The notes beneath the pieces are model-generated. The model was not told the origin of the DNA and did no database searches. It saw only the letters and a list, made by a program, of their open reading frames with translations. A stretch of 36,184 bases of DNA from Phycisphaerales bacterium (GTDB taxonomy: Bacteria > Planctomycetota > Phycisphaerae > Phycisphaerales > UBA1924), in the NCBI GenBank assembly GCA_013360675.1, contig JABWBB010000029.1:1-36184 (forward strand), in the 5' to 3' direction. Positions 1-7,578 of this stretch are shown here, one piece after another (position 1 is the stretch's first letter; each line of letters opens with the position of its first letter). The position numbers and the translations under genes were made by a program.

Positions 1-2
1 GT

Positions 3-335
3 TCGGGCGTGACGCGGGTGGTGCTCTATGGCGCGGGGCGGCACACCGCACGCGTGGCGCGGGTCATCGCGCGGGCCGCGGGCCCCGACGCTCGCCCGCG
101 CATCGTGGGCCTCCTCGACGATCGGGCGGGTCAACTTGGCGGGCCTGAATCGCCCATGCTCGGCCTGCCCGTCGTCCCACCCAGCCTGCTGGCCGACCTG
201 GGCGCCGAGGCGATCGTGATCTCGAGCGACGAGCACGAGCGCGATATGCTCCCGCGCGCGGGCGATTTCGCCGCCGGGCGTGCCGTGGTGCCGCTCTACA
301 GCGTCAACGAGCCGGCGATCTCCGCCGTGGCATAG
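3..335 (+). CDS. C-terminal Rossmann-like module of a probable glycosyltransferase (5' truncated)
   Basis: The reading frame is open to the left edge, so this is probably the end of a longer gene. A GTG at base 9 could instead start a free-standing protein of 108 residues. The visible part begins almost at once with VVLYGAGRHT, a glycine-rich nucleotide-binding-type loop, followed by an hhGLLDD segment, a GLPVV segment and an IVISSDEHE segment. The same order of motifs forms the C-terminus of two glycosyltransferases in this window (296-1522 and 7579-9222), which is why I infer a truncated glycosyltransferase. The fold resembles the N-terminal domain of PglD-type sugar acyltransferases, but its role is unknown. 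The last 40 bases overlap the end of the convergent gene at 296-1522. Confidence 0.6.
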   Translation, partial: SGVTRVVLYGAGRHTARVARVIARAAGPDARPRIVGLLDDRAGQLGGPESPMLGLPVVPPSLLADLGAEAIVISSDEHERDMLPRAGDFAAGRAVVPLYSVNEPAISAVA

Positions 336-1522
336 ATCCGCAGGACGCGCACGCCGCGCTGTCGCAGCGGAGCCGCGGCGTTCCACAGGGCCTCTTCGTG
401 CGCGATGCTCGAGAGCAGCACGCAGGCGTCATCGGGGATCGACGCGGGCGATTCGACGCGGACGCCATGCCGCGTGGTCCCCGCCAAGGCGTCATCGACG
501 AGCCCGGCGAGTGTCAGGCCCGCATCGCCCAGCGCGGCGAGAACGCCCGGAGTGTGCGATCCGGCCCCGTAGACCCAGATCGATCCAACACCCTGCTGCG
601 CAACTTCGCGACAGACCTCGCGGATCCTTGCGCCACGGCACAGTTCCACGATTCTGCGCGACGAACCCGGCACGCACGCACGCGTCCACATCCACGCCGT
701 CAGAAGCGCACGCGATGGACCTCGGCTGGTCATCGCCTGTTCGAGCATCACGCGGGCCTGTTCCGTGCCGCCCGACTGGCCCAACGCTGTCGCCAGCGCG
801 ATCTCGGGCTCGACATCATCGCGTTCGGGCAGGGCTGCCCACGCCCGGGCCAGCAGCGACGCGGTGACGCACGCCTGCACCGGGCATGACGAATACGAAT
901 CATCCTGGCGCAGAGAGTGGCGATAGAGCACGTCATTGATCGCACCCACGCCCATCACACGCCCGCTCAGACGCAACCACAGGTCATAATCCTGCGCGCG
1001 CTCCAGGCGTTCGTCATATCCGCCCGCGTCGAGCACCTCGCGCCGGCGCAGCATCATCGACCCGTGCGCGAAGGGGTTTGAAAGAAGCAGCCGCCAGCGG
1101 GCCTCGCGCTCGTCGATGGGGGGGCGGATCGTGTCCGACCCCTGCCCCTGCGGACGAAGGCACTCCCACGCGCTGCCCAGAGCGGCCAGGCGCGGACGAG
1201 CCCGCATCGCGTCGATCTGGATGCGAAGTCGCTCGGGCACGCACTCATCGTCGGCGTCCATCCGCGCCACAAACTCACCCCGCGCCTCCCGCAGCGCGAC
1301 ATTCAGAGCCATGGCCAGGTTTGACACCCGCGGCGTGAGCAGACGGATGCGACCGTCGCGCGCCGCCGCCTTTTGGGCCACTCCCCGCGTTGCTTCGTCC
1401 GACCCATTGAGCACGAGCAGGACCTCGTGCTCGGCGTGAGTCTGGGCCGCGATGGAGGCCAACGCCCGCGCGAGCGTGTCGGCGGCGTGTCGGACGGGCA
1501 TGGCGATGCTGACCAGAGTCAT
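296..1522 (-). CDS. GT2 glycosyltransferase with C-terminal Rossmann-like module
   Basis: This 408-residue protein starts with a GT-A family 2 domain: VSIAMPVRHAADTLARAL at residues 4-21, then the metal- and nucleotide-sugar-binding acidic motif at D89-A-D91-D92 in RMDADDECVPERLR. The first 240 or so residues are a normal GT2 catalytic domain. The middle is helical, and residues 314-408 form the shared module (YGAGSHT, GLVDD, LLSSIAHEE). GT2 enzymes move a sugar from a nucleotide sugar to a glycan or lipid acceptor in the cytoplasm; donor and acceptor cannot be read here. The gene diverges from the GT4 gene at 1776 and converges on the partial gene at the left edge with a 40-base overlap. A weak GAAG precedes the ATG. 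Confidence 0.88.
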   Translation of the reverse strand: MTLVSIAMPVRHAADTLARALASIAAQTHAEHEVLLVLNGSDEATRGVAQKAAARDGRIRLLTPRVSNLAMALNVALREARGEFVARMDADDECVPERLRIQIDAMRARPRLAALGSAWECLRPQGQGSDTIRPPIDEREARWRLLLSNPFAHGSMMLRRREVLDAGGYDERLERAQDYDLWLRLSGRVMGVGAINDVLYRHSLRQDDSYSSCPVQACVTASLLARAWAALPERDDVEPEIALATALGQSGGTEQARVMLEQAMTSRGPSRALLTAWMWTRACVPGSSRRIVELCRGARIREVCREVAQQGVGSIWVYGAGSHTPGVLAALGDAGLTLAGLVDDALAGTTRHGVRVESPASIPDDACVLLSSIAHEEALWNAAAPLRQRGVRVLRIYATAEIAGSLTL

Positions 1523-1775
1523 GCATCTTCAAGATCGGCCTGTGCCCAAGCCCATCACCGAAATCGGTCCAAGTCTCCTCAGGCTTCTTGAATGGTGATC
1601 GTGGCGAATGGGTAGAGTGTACATCAACTGCGAGCCTGCTTGTTGGGTTTTGTGAGGGTCTTGGGCTCGCCAGTGACACTTCCCAGCTCGATTTGGAGAT
1701 GAGTGCGACCAGAGGCTGGATTGCGCCGATAACGACCCTCGACCGTGGTTGCCTTGTTTGTGGTCGAAACATCGC

Positions 1776-2996
1776 ATGATGCCATCCATCGCCGACAGCC
1801 TGGTTCTGGTCCTCACCGAGGGCATGTCGCTTGGCGCATGGCAGGAGAGCGGGCTGCTCACGCGCGAATGGGCCCTTTATGCCGAGCTGCTCAAACGCTA
1901 TCGGCGGCTCGTGGTGGTCAGTTACGCCGGGGCTTCGGATCAGGCGCTCCTGGACTCACTGGTCAGCGATGGGGATCGCTCCCGCGTGGTGCTGGTGTGC
2001 AACGACATGGGCCTGCCCATCGAGCCCTACAAGGCCAGCGTGCCCGGACGAGTCCGTATAGCGTGCCAGGCCATGAGCAGCGTCGTGGTCAAGACCAACC
2101 AGATGCAGGGGGGCGACCTCGCCGTGCCGATCGTGCAGGCCCTGCGCGAAGCTGGCCTGCAGGTGGGGTTGATCGCGCGGGGGGGCTACCTGTGGAGCCG
2201 CTTCGTGGCCTACGAGCACGGGCCCGAATCACTCCGCGCCAGGGAATGTGCCCGCCGTGAAGAAACACTCTGTCGTCATGCCGACATGGTGGTCGGCACC
2301 ACCGACGAGATGGTGCAGGACCTGTCGTGGCGGTACGGGCTCGATCCGTTGCAGACCGCGATGATCCCCAACTACGTGCTCACGGATCGGCCAGCCAGCG
2401 AGTCGTGCGAGCGTGAGCGCGGACTGCTCCTTTATGCGGGGCAACTGGTCGCCCGTAAACGCGTGGATGTGCTTATCCGGGCGCTGGCCCAGATGTCGCC
2501 CGAGCTGCGTTCGCGTCTGCGCCTTGAGATTTACGGTTCGGGTCCGGACGAGCGACGCCTGAAACTCCTGGCACAGGAACTCGCCGCCCCCGTGCATTTC
2601 CGGCCTCGCATCCTGCATGATGAACTCCTGGCGCGCATGGGCGCGTGCTTGATCTACCTGCAGGCGAGCGAACTCGAAGGGCACCCCAAGACGGTGATCG
2701 AGGCCATGGCCGCCGGTGCCCCCGTTGTCGTGGCCGATACCCCCGGGCTGGGCAGCGTGGTGCAGCACGGCGTGACTGGCCTGCGCTGCAGCCCCGAGCC
2801 CGATCAGTTCCGCCATGCCATCGAAGAACTGCTCTCGGACGAGGATTGGCGCGATGCGCTCGGATCCGCCGCCTCGGCATCGGTACGGGCGATGTACGGT
2901 CTGCCCAAGATCCTGACGCAAGAAGTCGCGGCACACCGCAAGGCCCTGGCCATTGGGATTCAGCGCGGCCAGGGTGACGCGGCGAAGATCGCCTGA
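1776..2996 (+). CDS. GT4 family glycosyltransferase
   Basis: The 406-residue protein is a GT-B fold retaining glycosyltransferase of family 4. The C-terminal donor-binding half shows LLYAGQLVARKRVDVLIRAL near residue 220, then IYGSGPDERRLK, and the family E-x7-E type motif in EGHPKTVIEAMAAGAPVVV, followed by a GVTGL turn. I start it at ATG 1776; ATG 1779 is equally possible, and an in-frame TTG at 1749 would add nine unremarkable residues. No clear Shine-Dalgarno is visible. The 249-base region upstream is shared with the divergent GT2 gene, is less GC-rich than the genes and shows no convincing coding sequence. The enzyme probably builds a cell-surface glycan; its sugar is unknown. Confidence 0.88.
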   Translation: MMPSIADSLVLVLTEGMSLGAWQESGLLTREWALYAELLKRYRRLVVVSYAGASDQALLDSLVSDGDRSRVVLVCNDMGLPIEPYKASVPGRVRIACQAMSSVVVKTNQMQGGDLAVPIVQALREAGLQVGLIARGGYLWSRFVAYEHGPESLRARECARREETLCRHADMVVGTTDEMVQDLSWRYGLDPLQTAMIPNYVLTDRPASESCERERGLLLYAGQLVARKRVDVLIRALAQMSPELRSRLRLEIYGSGPDERRLKLLAQELAAPVHFRPRILHDELLARMGACLIYLQASELEGHPKTVIEAMAAGAPVVVADTPGLGSVVQHGVTGLRCSPEPDQFRHAIEELLSDEDWRDALGSAASASVRAMYGLPKILTQEVAAHRKALAIGIQRGQGDAAKIA

Positions 2997-3128
2997 CCCC
3001 GCAATACCACCGGGTATCGGTCTGCGTTGTCGGCTTCCCCCCGTTCGACTTCAGGCGCGTTGGTTCCCGCCCGATAAGCCCCTCTGACCGATAAGAGAGT
3101 GCGGCGTAGGGCCGGGCGGGAGCAGCAC

Positions 3129-3728
3129 GTGCCGATCAAACTGAACATCGGAGGGGGCAAGGGACACCCGCGTCTGGACGGGTGGACCATCGTCGACCTG
3201 CGCGAGAGCGCGGACCTGGTCCACGACATCGCCAAGGACCCGCTCCCCTTCAACGACAACACGGTCGACGTGATCTTCACCTCGCACACGCTCGAGCACA
3301 TCGTGCCCCAGCGACTGGGCTTTGTGCTGGAAGAGTTTGCGCGTGTGCTCAAGCCCGCCGATCAGGGCGGGCTGCTGCGGATCCTCGTGCCCGACATCGC
3401 CAAGGCCGTCCGGGCGTATCAGAACAACGACGCGTCGTTCTTCGAGGCGAGCGAACTGACGCCTTTTGATCGCCAGGCGCCGCTGGGCGGGCGTCTCATG
3501 TCCTGGTTCTATTCGACCAGCGCGATGGGCAACGGGCACGTCCACTGCTTCGACGAGGAGTACCTCGCCTATTGGCTGCGTCGCCACGGCTTTGGGCGCG
3601 TGCAGCGCACCGGCTTTGGCCAGAGTTCGCTCGCCGAACTGCGCTCCGACGCCTTCGATCGCCACCCCAACGACAGCCTCTGCATGGAGGCCTGGAAAAC
3701 CAGGGCCACCGGGGAGGCTGCCGCGTGA
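3129..3728 (+). CDS. Class I SAM-dependent methyltransferase of the glycan operon
   Basis: This 199-residue protein opens with KLNIGGGKGHPRLDGWTIVD, the glycine-rich motif I and the acidic end of strand 2 of a class I methyltransferase. VDVIFTSHTLEHI follows, typical of Methyltransf_11-like proteins of polysaccharide loci, then LLRILVPDI. I chose GTG 3129 because GGGAG lies six bases before it and motif I starts immediately after; an in-frame GTG at 3099 would add an Arg-rich leader. The stop overlaps the next start (GTGA, four bases), so it is the first gene of a tight operon ending at 9222. It probably methylates a sugar or sugar precursor. The target cannot be read from sequence. Confidence 0.85.
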   Translation: MPIKLNIGGGKGHPRLDGWTIVDLRESADLVHDIAKDPLPFNDNTVDVIFTSHTLEHIVPQRLGFVLEEFARVLKPADQGGLLRILVPDIAKAVRAYQNNDASFFEASELTPFDRQAPLGGRLMSWFYSTSAMGNGHVHCFDEEYLAYWLRRHGFGRVQRTGFGQSSLAELRSDAFDRHPNDSLCMEAWKTRATGEAAA

Positions 3729-4912
3729 GACAGGGTGTGCTGGCGATCATCCCGGCGCGGGGCGGCAGCAAGGGCGTGCCGCGGAAGAACCTGCGCTCCT
3801 TCGCCGGCATGCCGCTCATCGCGCACTCGATCCGCCACGCGATGGCGAGCGCCAGCGTCACGCGCACGATCGTGTCTACCGACGACGCCGAGATCGCCGA
3901 CGTGGCCCGCCGCGCGGGGGCCGAGGTGATCGACCGCCCCGCGGAACTGGCGACCGACGCCGCCCCCAGCGAACCCGCGCTGTTGCACGCGCTCGAGTTC
4001 CTCGCCTCGCGCGAGCGATTCAACCCCGAACTGGTCGTCTTCCTCCAGCCCACCAGCCCGCTGCGCGACAGCGGCGACGTGGACGCGGCGGTCGGGCAAC
4101 TCCGCGCCGAACGCGCCGACTCGCTCCTCTCGGCCTGCCCATCGCACGACTTCCATTGGACCCTCCGCGACGGCGTGGGCGTGCCGGTCAACTACGACCC
4201 CTCGCGCCGCCCCCGGCGTCAGGACATGCCCCCGCAGTTCCGCGAGAACGGGTCGATCTATGCCATGCACGCGGCGGGATTCGAGCAGTACCGCTGCCGC
4301 CTGTTCGGTCGCGTCAGCGTGTACTCGATGCCCGAAGAGCGCTCGCTGCAGATCGACCGCCCCGAAGACTTCGCGCTGCTCGAGGCGATCCACGCCGCGG
4401 GTCAGCGCCGTGCCCTCGCCCCGACGCTGGCGGACCTTGGCCTGGTGGTCTTCGATTTCGACGGCGTGATGACCGACAACCGCGTGCTGGTGATGCAGGA
4501 CGGGACCGAGGGCGTGCTCTGCAACCGCTCGGACGGGCTTGGCCTTGGCATGCTCAAGGACGCGGGCGTGCCGGTGCTGGTGCTCTCGAAAGAGAAGAAC
4601 CCGGTGGTGGCGGCCCGCTGCCGCAAACTCGGCCTCGAGTGCCTCCAGGGCATCGACGACAAACTCGCGCACCTGCGCAATCTGCTCGACGCGCGGGGTA
4701 TCGCTGCGTCGAAGACCGCCTATGTCGGCAATGACCTCAACGACCTCGCCTGCATGCGCCACGTGGGGCTGCCCATCGCGGTGAGGGATGCCTACCCCGC
4801 CGTGATCGACTCGGCTCGATATGTCACCCAAGCCCGCGGCGGCTACGGCGCGGTCCGCGAGGTCTGCGACCTGATCCTCGACGCTCGTCAATCCAAGGAG
4901 ACTCGCCCATGA
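3725..4912 (+). CDS. CMP-nonulosonate (acylneuraminate) cytidylyltransferase fused to KdsC-like HAD phosphatase
   Basis: The 395-residue protein has two domains. Residues 5-225 are a NeuA-type cytidylyltransferase: LAIIPARGGSKGVPRKN is the CTP-binding signature, with FLQPTSPLR at 107-114 and FRENGSIYA at 172-180. It couples CTP to a nonulosonic acid such as sialic or legionaminic acid. Residues 237-390 are a HAD phosphatase of the KdsC type: FDFDGVMTD carries the nucleophile pair D244/D246, and GNDLND and GGYGAVREVCDLIL follow. The catalytic aspartates are present, so the phosphatase may be active, unlike the degenerate domain of animal CMAS. It overlaps its neighbours by four bases on each side (GTGA and ATGA). 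Next to NeuB it could dephosphorylate a 9-phosphate intermediate and then activate the free acid; that order is inference. Confidence 0.92.
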   Translation: MRQGVLAIIPARGGSKGVPRKNLRSFAGMPLIAHSIRHAMASASVTRTIVSTDDAEIADVARRAGAEVIDRPAELATDAAPSEPALLHALEFLASRERFNPELVVFLQPTSPLRDSGDVDAAVGQLRAERADSLLSACPSHDFHWTLRDGVGVPVNYDPSRRPRRQDMPPQFRENGSIYAMHAAGFEQYRCRLFGRVSVYSMPEERSLQIDRPEDFALLEAIHAAGQRRALAPTLADLGLVVFDFDGVMTDNRVLVMQDGTEGVLCNRSDGLGLGMLKDAGVPVLVLSKEKNPVVAARCRKLGLECLQGIDDKLAHLRNLLDARGIAASKTAYVGNDLNDLACMRHVGLPIAVRDAYPAVIDSARYVTQARGGYGAVREVCDLILDARQSKETRP

Positions 4913-5829
4913 CGCCCACACTGGCCACGCAGATCCGCCCTGTCCGAATCGGCAGCCGCGACGTTGGCCCGGGCCAGCCCGCCTATGTCTGCGCCGAGAT
5001 CGGGATCAACCACAACGGCGACGTGAACATCGCCAAGCGTCTGATCGATGCGGCCGCCCTGGCCGGCTGCGACGCGGTGAAGTTCCAGAAGCGCACGCCC
5101 GAGTTGTGCGTGCCCGACCACCAGAAGAACCTGACGCGCGAGACGCCCTGGGGCGTGATGACCTACATGGAATACCGGCGGCGCATGGAGTTCGGCCCCG
5201 ACGCGCTGGGCGCGATCGACCGCTACTGCAAGGACAAGGGCATCGCCTGGTTCGCGTCGTACTTCGATGCCCCCTCGCTCGAATCCATGGCCCAGTTCGA
5301 CACGCCCGCAATCAAGATCCCCTCGTGCGCGCTGACCGACGACGACCTGCTCATCGGCGCGCGAAAGACCGGCAAGCCCATCATCCTCTCGACGGGCATG
5401 TCGACGTGGGACCAGATCACCCGGGCCGTGGGCATCGTCGGGCGAGACAATCTCATCCTGCTCCACACCACCAGCACCTATCCGTGCAACCCGGCGGAAC
5501 TGAACCTGACGATGGTCAACACGCTGGCCCGCGAGTTTGGCGTGCCGGTGGGCTACAGCGGGCACGAGGTGGGGCTGCAGACCACCGTCGCCGCGGTCAC
5601 GCTGGGCGCGTGCTTTGTTGAGCGTCACATCACGCTGGACCGGGCGATGTGGGGCAGCGACCAGGCCGCCAGCGTCGAGCCGGGCGGGTTCTCGCGCCTG
5701 GTGCGTGACATCCGCGTGGTCGAGCAGGCGATGGGCGACGGCGTGAAGCGCGTCTACGACAGCGAGATCCCTGTCATGCAGCGCCTCCGCCGTGTCAATC
5801 CCACCCTCCCCAAGGCCAAGGCCGGATGA
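4909..5829 (+). CDS. neuB: NeuB-family nonulosonic acid synthase lacking the SAF domain
   Basis: The 306-residue protein is the TIM-barrel part of N-acetylneuraminate synthase and its relatives, which condense phosphoenolpyruvate with a six-carbon amino sugar. Visible signatures are VCAEIGINHNGDVNIAKRLI (residues 27-46), VKFQKR, AIKIPSCALTDDDLL, ILSTGMSTWDQI, HTTSTYPCNPAELNL and GYSGHEVGLQTTVAAVTLGA, plus the ERHITLDRAMWGSDQAAS metal-site region. Typical NeuB, PseI and LegI proteins are 330-350 residues with a C-terminal antifreeze-like SAF domain; this one stops about where that domain would begin. Whether the product is sialic, legionaminic or another acid is not decidable. No NeuC-type epimerase is in the window. 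ATGA overlaps link it to both neighbours. Confidence 0.92.
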   Translation: MTPTLATQIRPVRIGSRDVGPGQPAYVCAEIGINHNGDVNIAKRLIDAAALAGCDAVKFQKRTPELCVPDHQKNLTRETPWGVMTYMEYRRRMEFGPDALGAIDRYCKDKGIAWFASYFDAPSLESMAQFDTPAIKIPSCALTDDDLLIGARKTGKPIILSTGMSTWDQITRAVGIVGRDNLILLHTTSTYPCNPAELNLTMVNTLAREFGVPVGYSGHEVGLQTTVAAVTLGACFVERHITLDRAMWGSDQAASVEPGGFSRLVRDIRVVEQAMGDGVKRVYDSEIPVMQRLRRVNPTLPKAKAG

Positions 5830-7577
5830 TGCTCGTCTTCGATCATCAACAGCGTGACGACTTCGCGGCCCTGGTCCGCGCGCAGGAACTCGACGAGCGC
5901 CTGGCGGCGGACGAGGCCTCGCGCCTGGCCACCGCCTGGCTCACCGATCTACCCGCGCGCTGGCCCGCCGACCTGCTGGGCAGAGCCGTGGGGTGCAAAC
6001 TCGCCGGGTACAACGCCGATCTGCATGCGTGGACCATCCGCGTACAGCGGGCCACGCGGGCCGCATCGCGGTTCCTGCGCGAGGCCAAGGGCGTCGATTT
6101 CCGCCTGGACGACATGCGCCTGGGCGAGTATTTCATGCTGGCGTGGGCGCGATCGCGCGGCTTGAGTGTGCGACTGGCCTGCCCCGCCGCCCCCATGCTC
6201 GAGGGCCTGCTCGAGCGCCACCCGCCCCAGTGCTTGCGCGAGGGGCACGAGACGTTCGAGTTCGACATGGGCAACGTGCTCGAGCACGCGGGCCGCGGTC
6301 GCGACTTGCCCGACCGCCTGGGCACGCTCTTCGTCGCGACGATGGAGACGTACCTCAACCCGATGATCCCGGTGATGCGCGAACTGCTGGCGCGGGGGCA
6401 GCGGGTCGCGCTGCTCGCGCCCGACGCGGGCACGCACTGGCCCGCCAGCCGCGATGTGCCCCTCCCCGTCGAGCGTCTGCGCTTCGACGACCTGATGACC
6501 CGGCGCGACGCGATGGAGATCCGGGCGCAGGAGAAGCAAGTCCAGGCGTGGCTCGAGCGCACGGAAGAAACCCTCGCGACGCGATTCACCAGCGCGGGCG
6601 TTGATCTGTGGCCCCTGGTCGCGCCCGATGTGCACGAAGTCGCCCGTCTTTATCTTCCCATGGCGTCGTGGCTCATCGACGCCGGGCGGCGCCTGGCTCA
6701 GGATCACGGCGTGGGCACACTCGTGTGCGCACGCCTGCGTCGCTGCGCTGAATCCGCCCTTGCCTCGGGCGTGCAGAAGGGGGGCGGGCGCTGTCTCGTC
6801 ATCCCGCATGGCCACGTGGGCCAGAGCCCCACACGACGCTTCATCGACGGGCCCTACGCCTGGGCTGACCGCGTCTGCACCTGGGGCGACGAACAACGAC
6901 GCCAGATTCTCGACAAGCGCGAAGGCGTGCGTCCCGAGCGCGTCGTCGTGACCGGCAACCCCGGGTGGGACACGCTCACCCCGCCGATCGATCGTCCCGC
7001 GCTGCGCAGAAGCGTGTGCGGTGTGATGGGCCTGGACCCCACACGCGGCTCGCTCTTTGTCTATGCGACGCAGGCCGACGGCTTCTCGCAAGCCGCGCAA
7101 GTCGTCCGCACACTGCTCGAAACGCCTGGCACCCAGGTCGTCCTGAAGGTGCACCCGCGCGAGGAACGCACGCCCTACGACGCCCTCGTCCGCGGCTGCA
7201 GACGTGCGGTGGTTGTTCACGGGAACGAACCGCGTCTGCACGATCTTTTGGCGGCGGCGGATGCCGTGCTGACATTCCACTCGACCACCAACATCGAATC
7301 GCTCCTGCTGGGCACTCCGGTGATCAGTGTGGCGCTGGGTGAACTGGCGGGTGTCGACCGGCTCATCGAACTCGAACGCTGGGGCTTGCCGCTCGCGACA
7401 GACGCCAAGGCTCTTCACGCCTTTGTCCGCGCGTGCGATGCCGACCCGGTGGCCTTCCGCCTGAGCCTGGGAGAGGCGATGGCCAACGCCGCCCAGGACA
7501 TCGCGGGCGGCTCTGGCGCGAGCGCCCGCATCGCCACCATGATCGTCGGCGGCACGCGCGTCGCCGAGGCGGCGTAG
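5826..7577 (+). CDS. GT-B-fold surface-carbohydrate transferase (glycerophosphotransferase/polysialyltransferase-like)
   Basis: This 583-residue protein sits directly after neuB, overlapping it by four bases. The N-terminal half has no motif I recognise. The C-terminal half looks like the second half of a GT-B transferase: CLVIPHGHVGQ, then VCTWGDEQRRQIL, VVVTGNPGWDTL, VVLKVHPREERTPYDALV, and ADAVLTFHSTTNIESLLLGTP, the pattern of CDP-glycerol glycerophosphotransferases, polysialyltransferase-like enzymes and related capsule proteins. Its place beside the CMP-nonulosonate genes makes it the best candidate in the window for transferring that sugar, but this is inference from position. ATG 5826 and ATG 5829 are both possible starts. 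Confidence 0.7.
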   Translation: MMLVFDHQQRDDFAALVRAQELDERLAADEASRLATAWLTDLPARWPADLLGRAVGCKLAGYNADLHAWTIRVQRATRAASRFLREAKGVDFRLDDMRLGEYFMLAWARSRGLSVRLACPAAPMLEGLLERHPPQCLREGHETFEFDMGNVLEHAGRGRDLPDRLGTLFVATMETYLNPMIPVMRELLARGQRVALLAPDAGTHWPASRDVPLPVERLRFDDLMTRRDAMEIRAQEKQVQAWLERTEETLATRFTSAGVDLWPLVAPDVHEVARLYLPMASWLIDAGRRLAQDHGVGTLVCARLRRCAESALASGVQKGGGRCLVIPHGHVGQSPTRRFIDGPYAWADRVCTWGDEQRRQILDKREGVRPERVVVTGNPGWDTLTPPIDRPALRRSVCGVMGLDPTRGSLFVYATQADGFSQAAQVVRTLLETPGTQVVLKVHPREERTPYDALVRGCRRAVVVHGNEPRLHDLLAAADAVLTFHSTTNIESLLLGTPVISVALGELAGVDRLIELERWGLPLATDAKALHAFVRACDADPVAFRLSLGEAMANAAQDIAGGSGASARIATMIVGGTRVAEAA

Positions 7578-7578
7578 C

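Noticed and set aside
1588..1618. TTGAAT and TAGAGT as a promoter for the GT4 gene
   Set aside because: The spacing is 19 bases and both matches are weak.
1588..1779. Possible 63-codon gene in the GT2/GT4 divergent region
   Set aside because: There is no clear ribosome site and no family resemblance. The lower GC content suggests a regulatory region instead.
3071..3095. CCGATAAG repeated at 3071 and 3088 before the methyltransferase gene
   Set aside because: Two eight-base copies alone are too little to call an operator; a genome-wide search would be needed.
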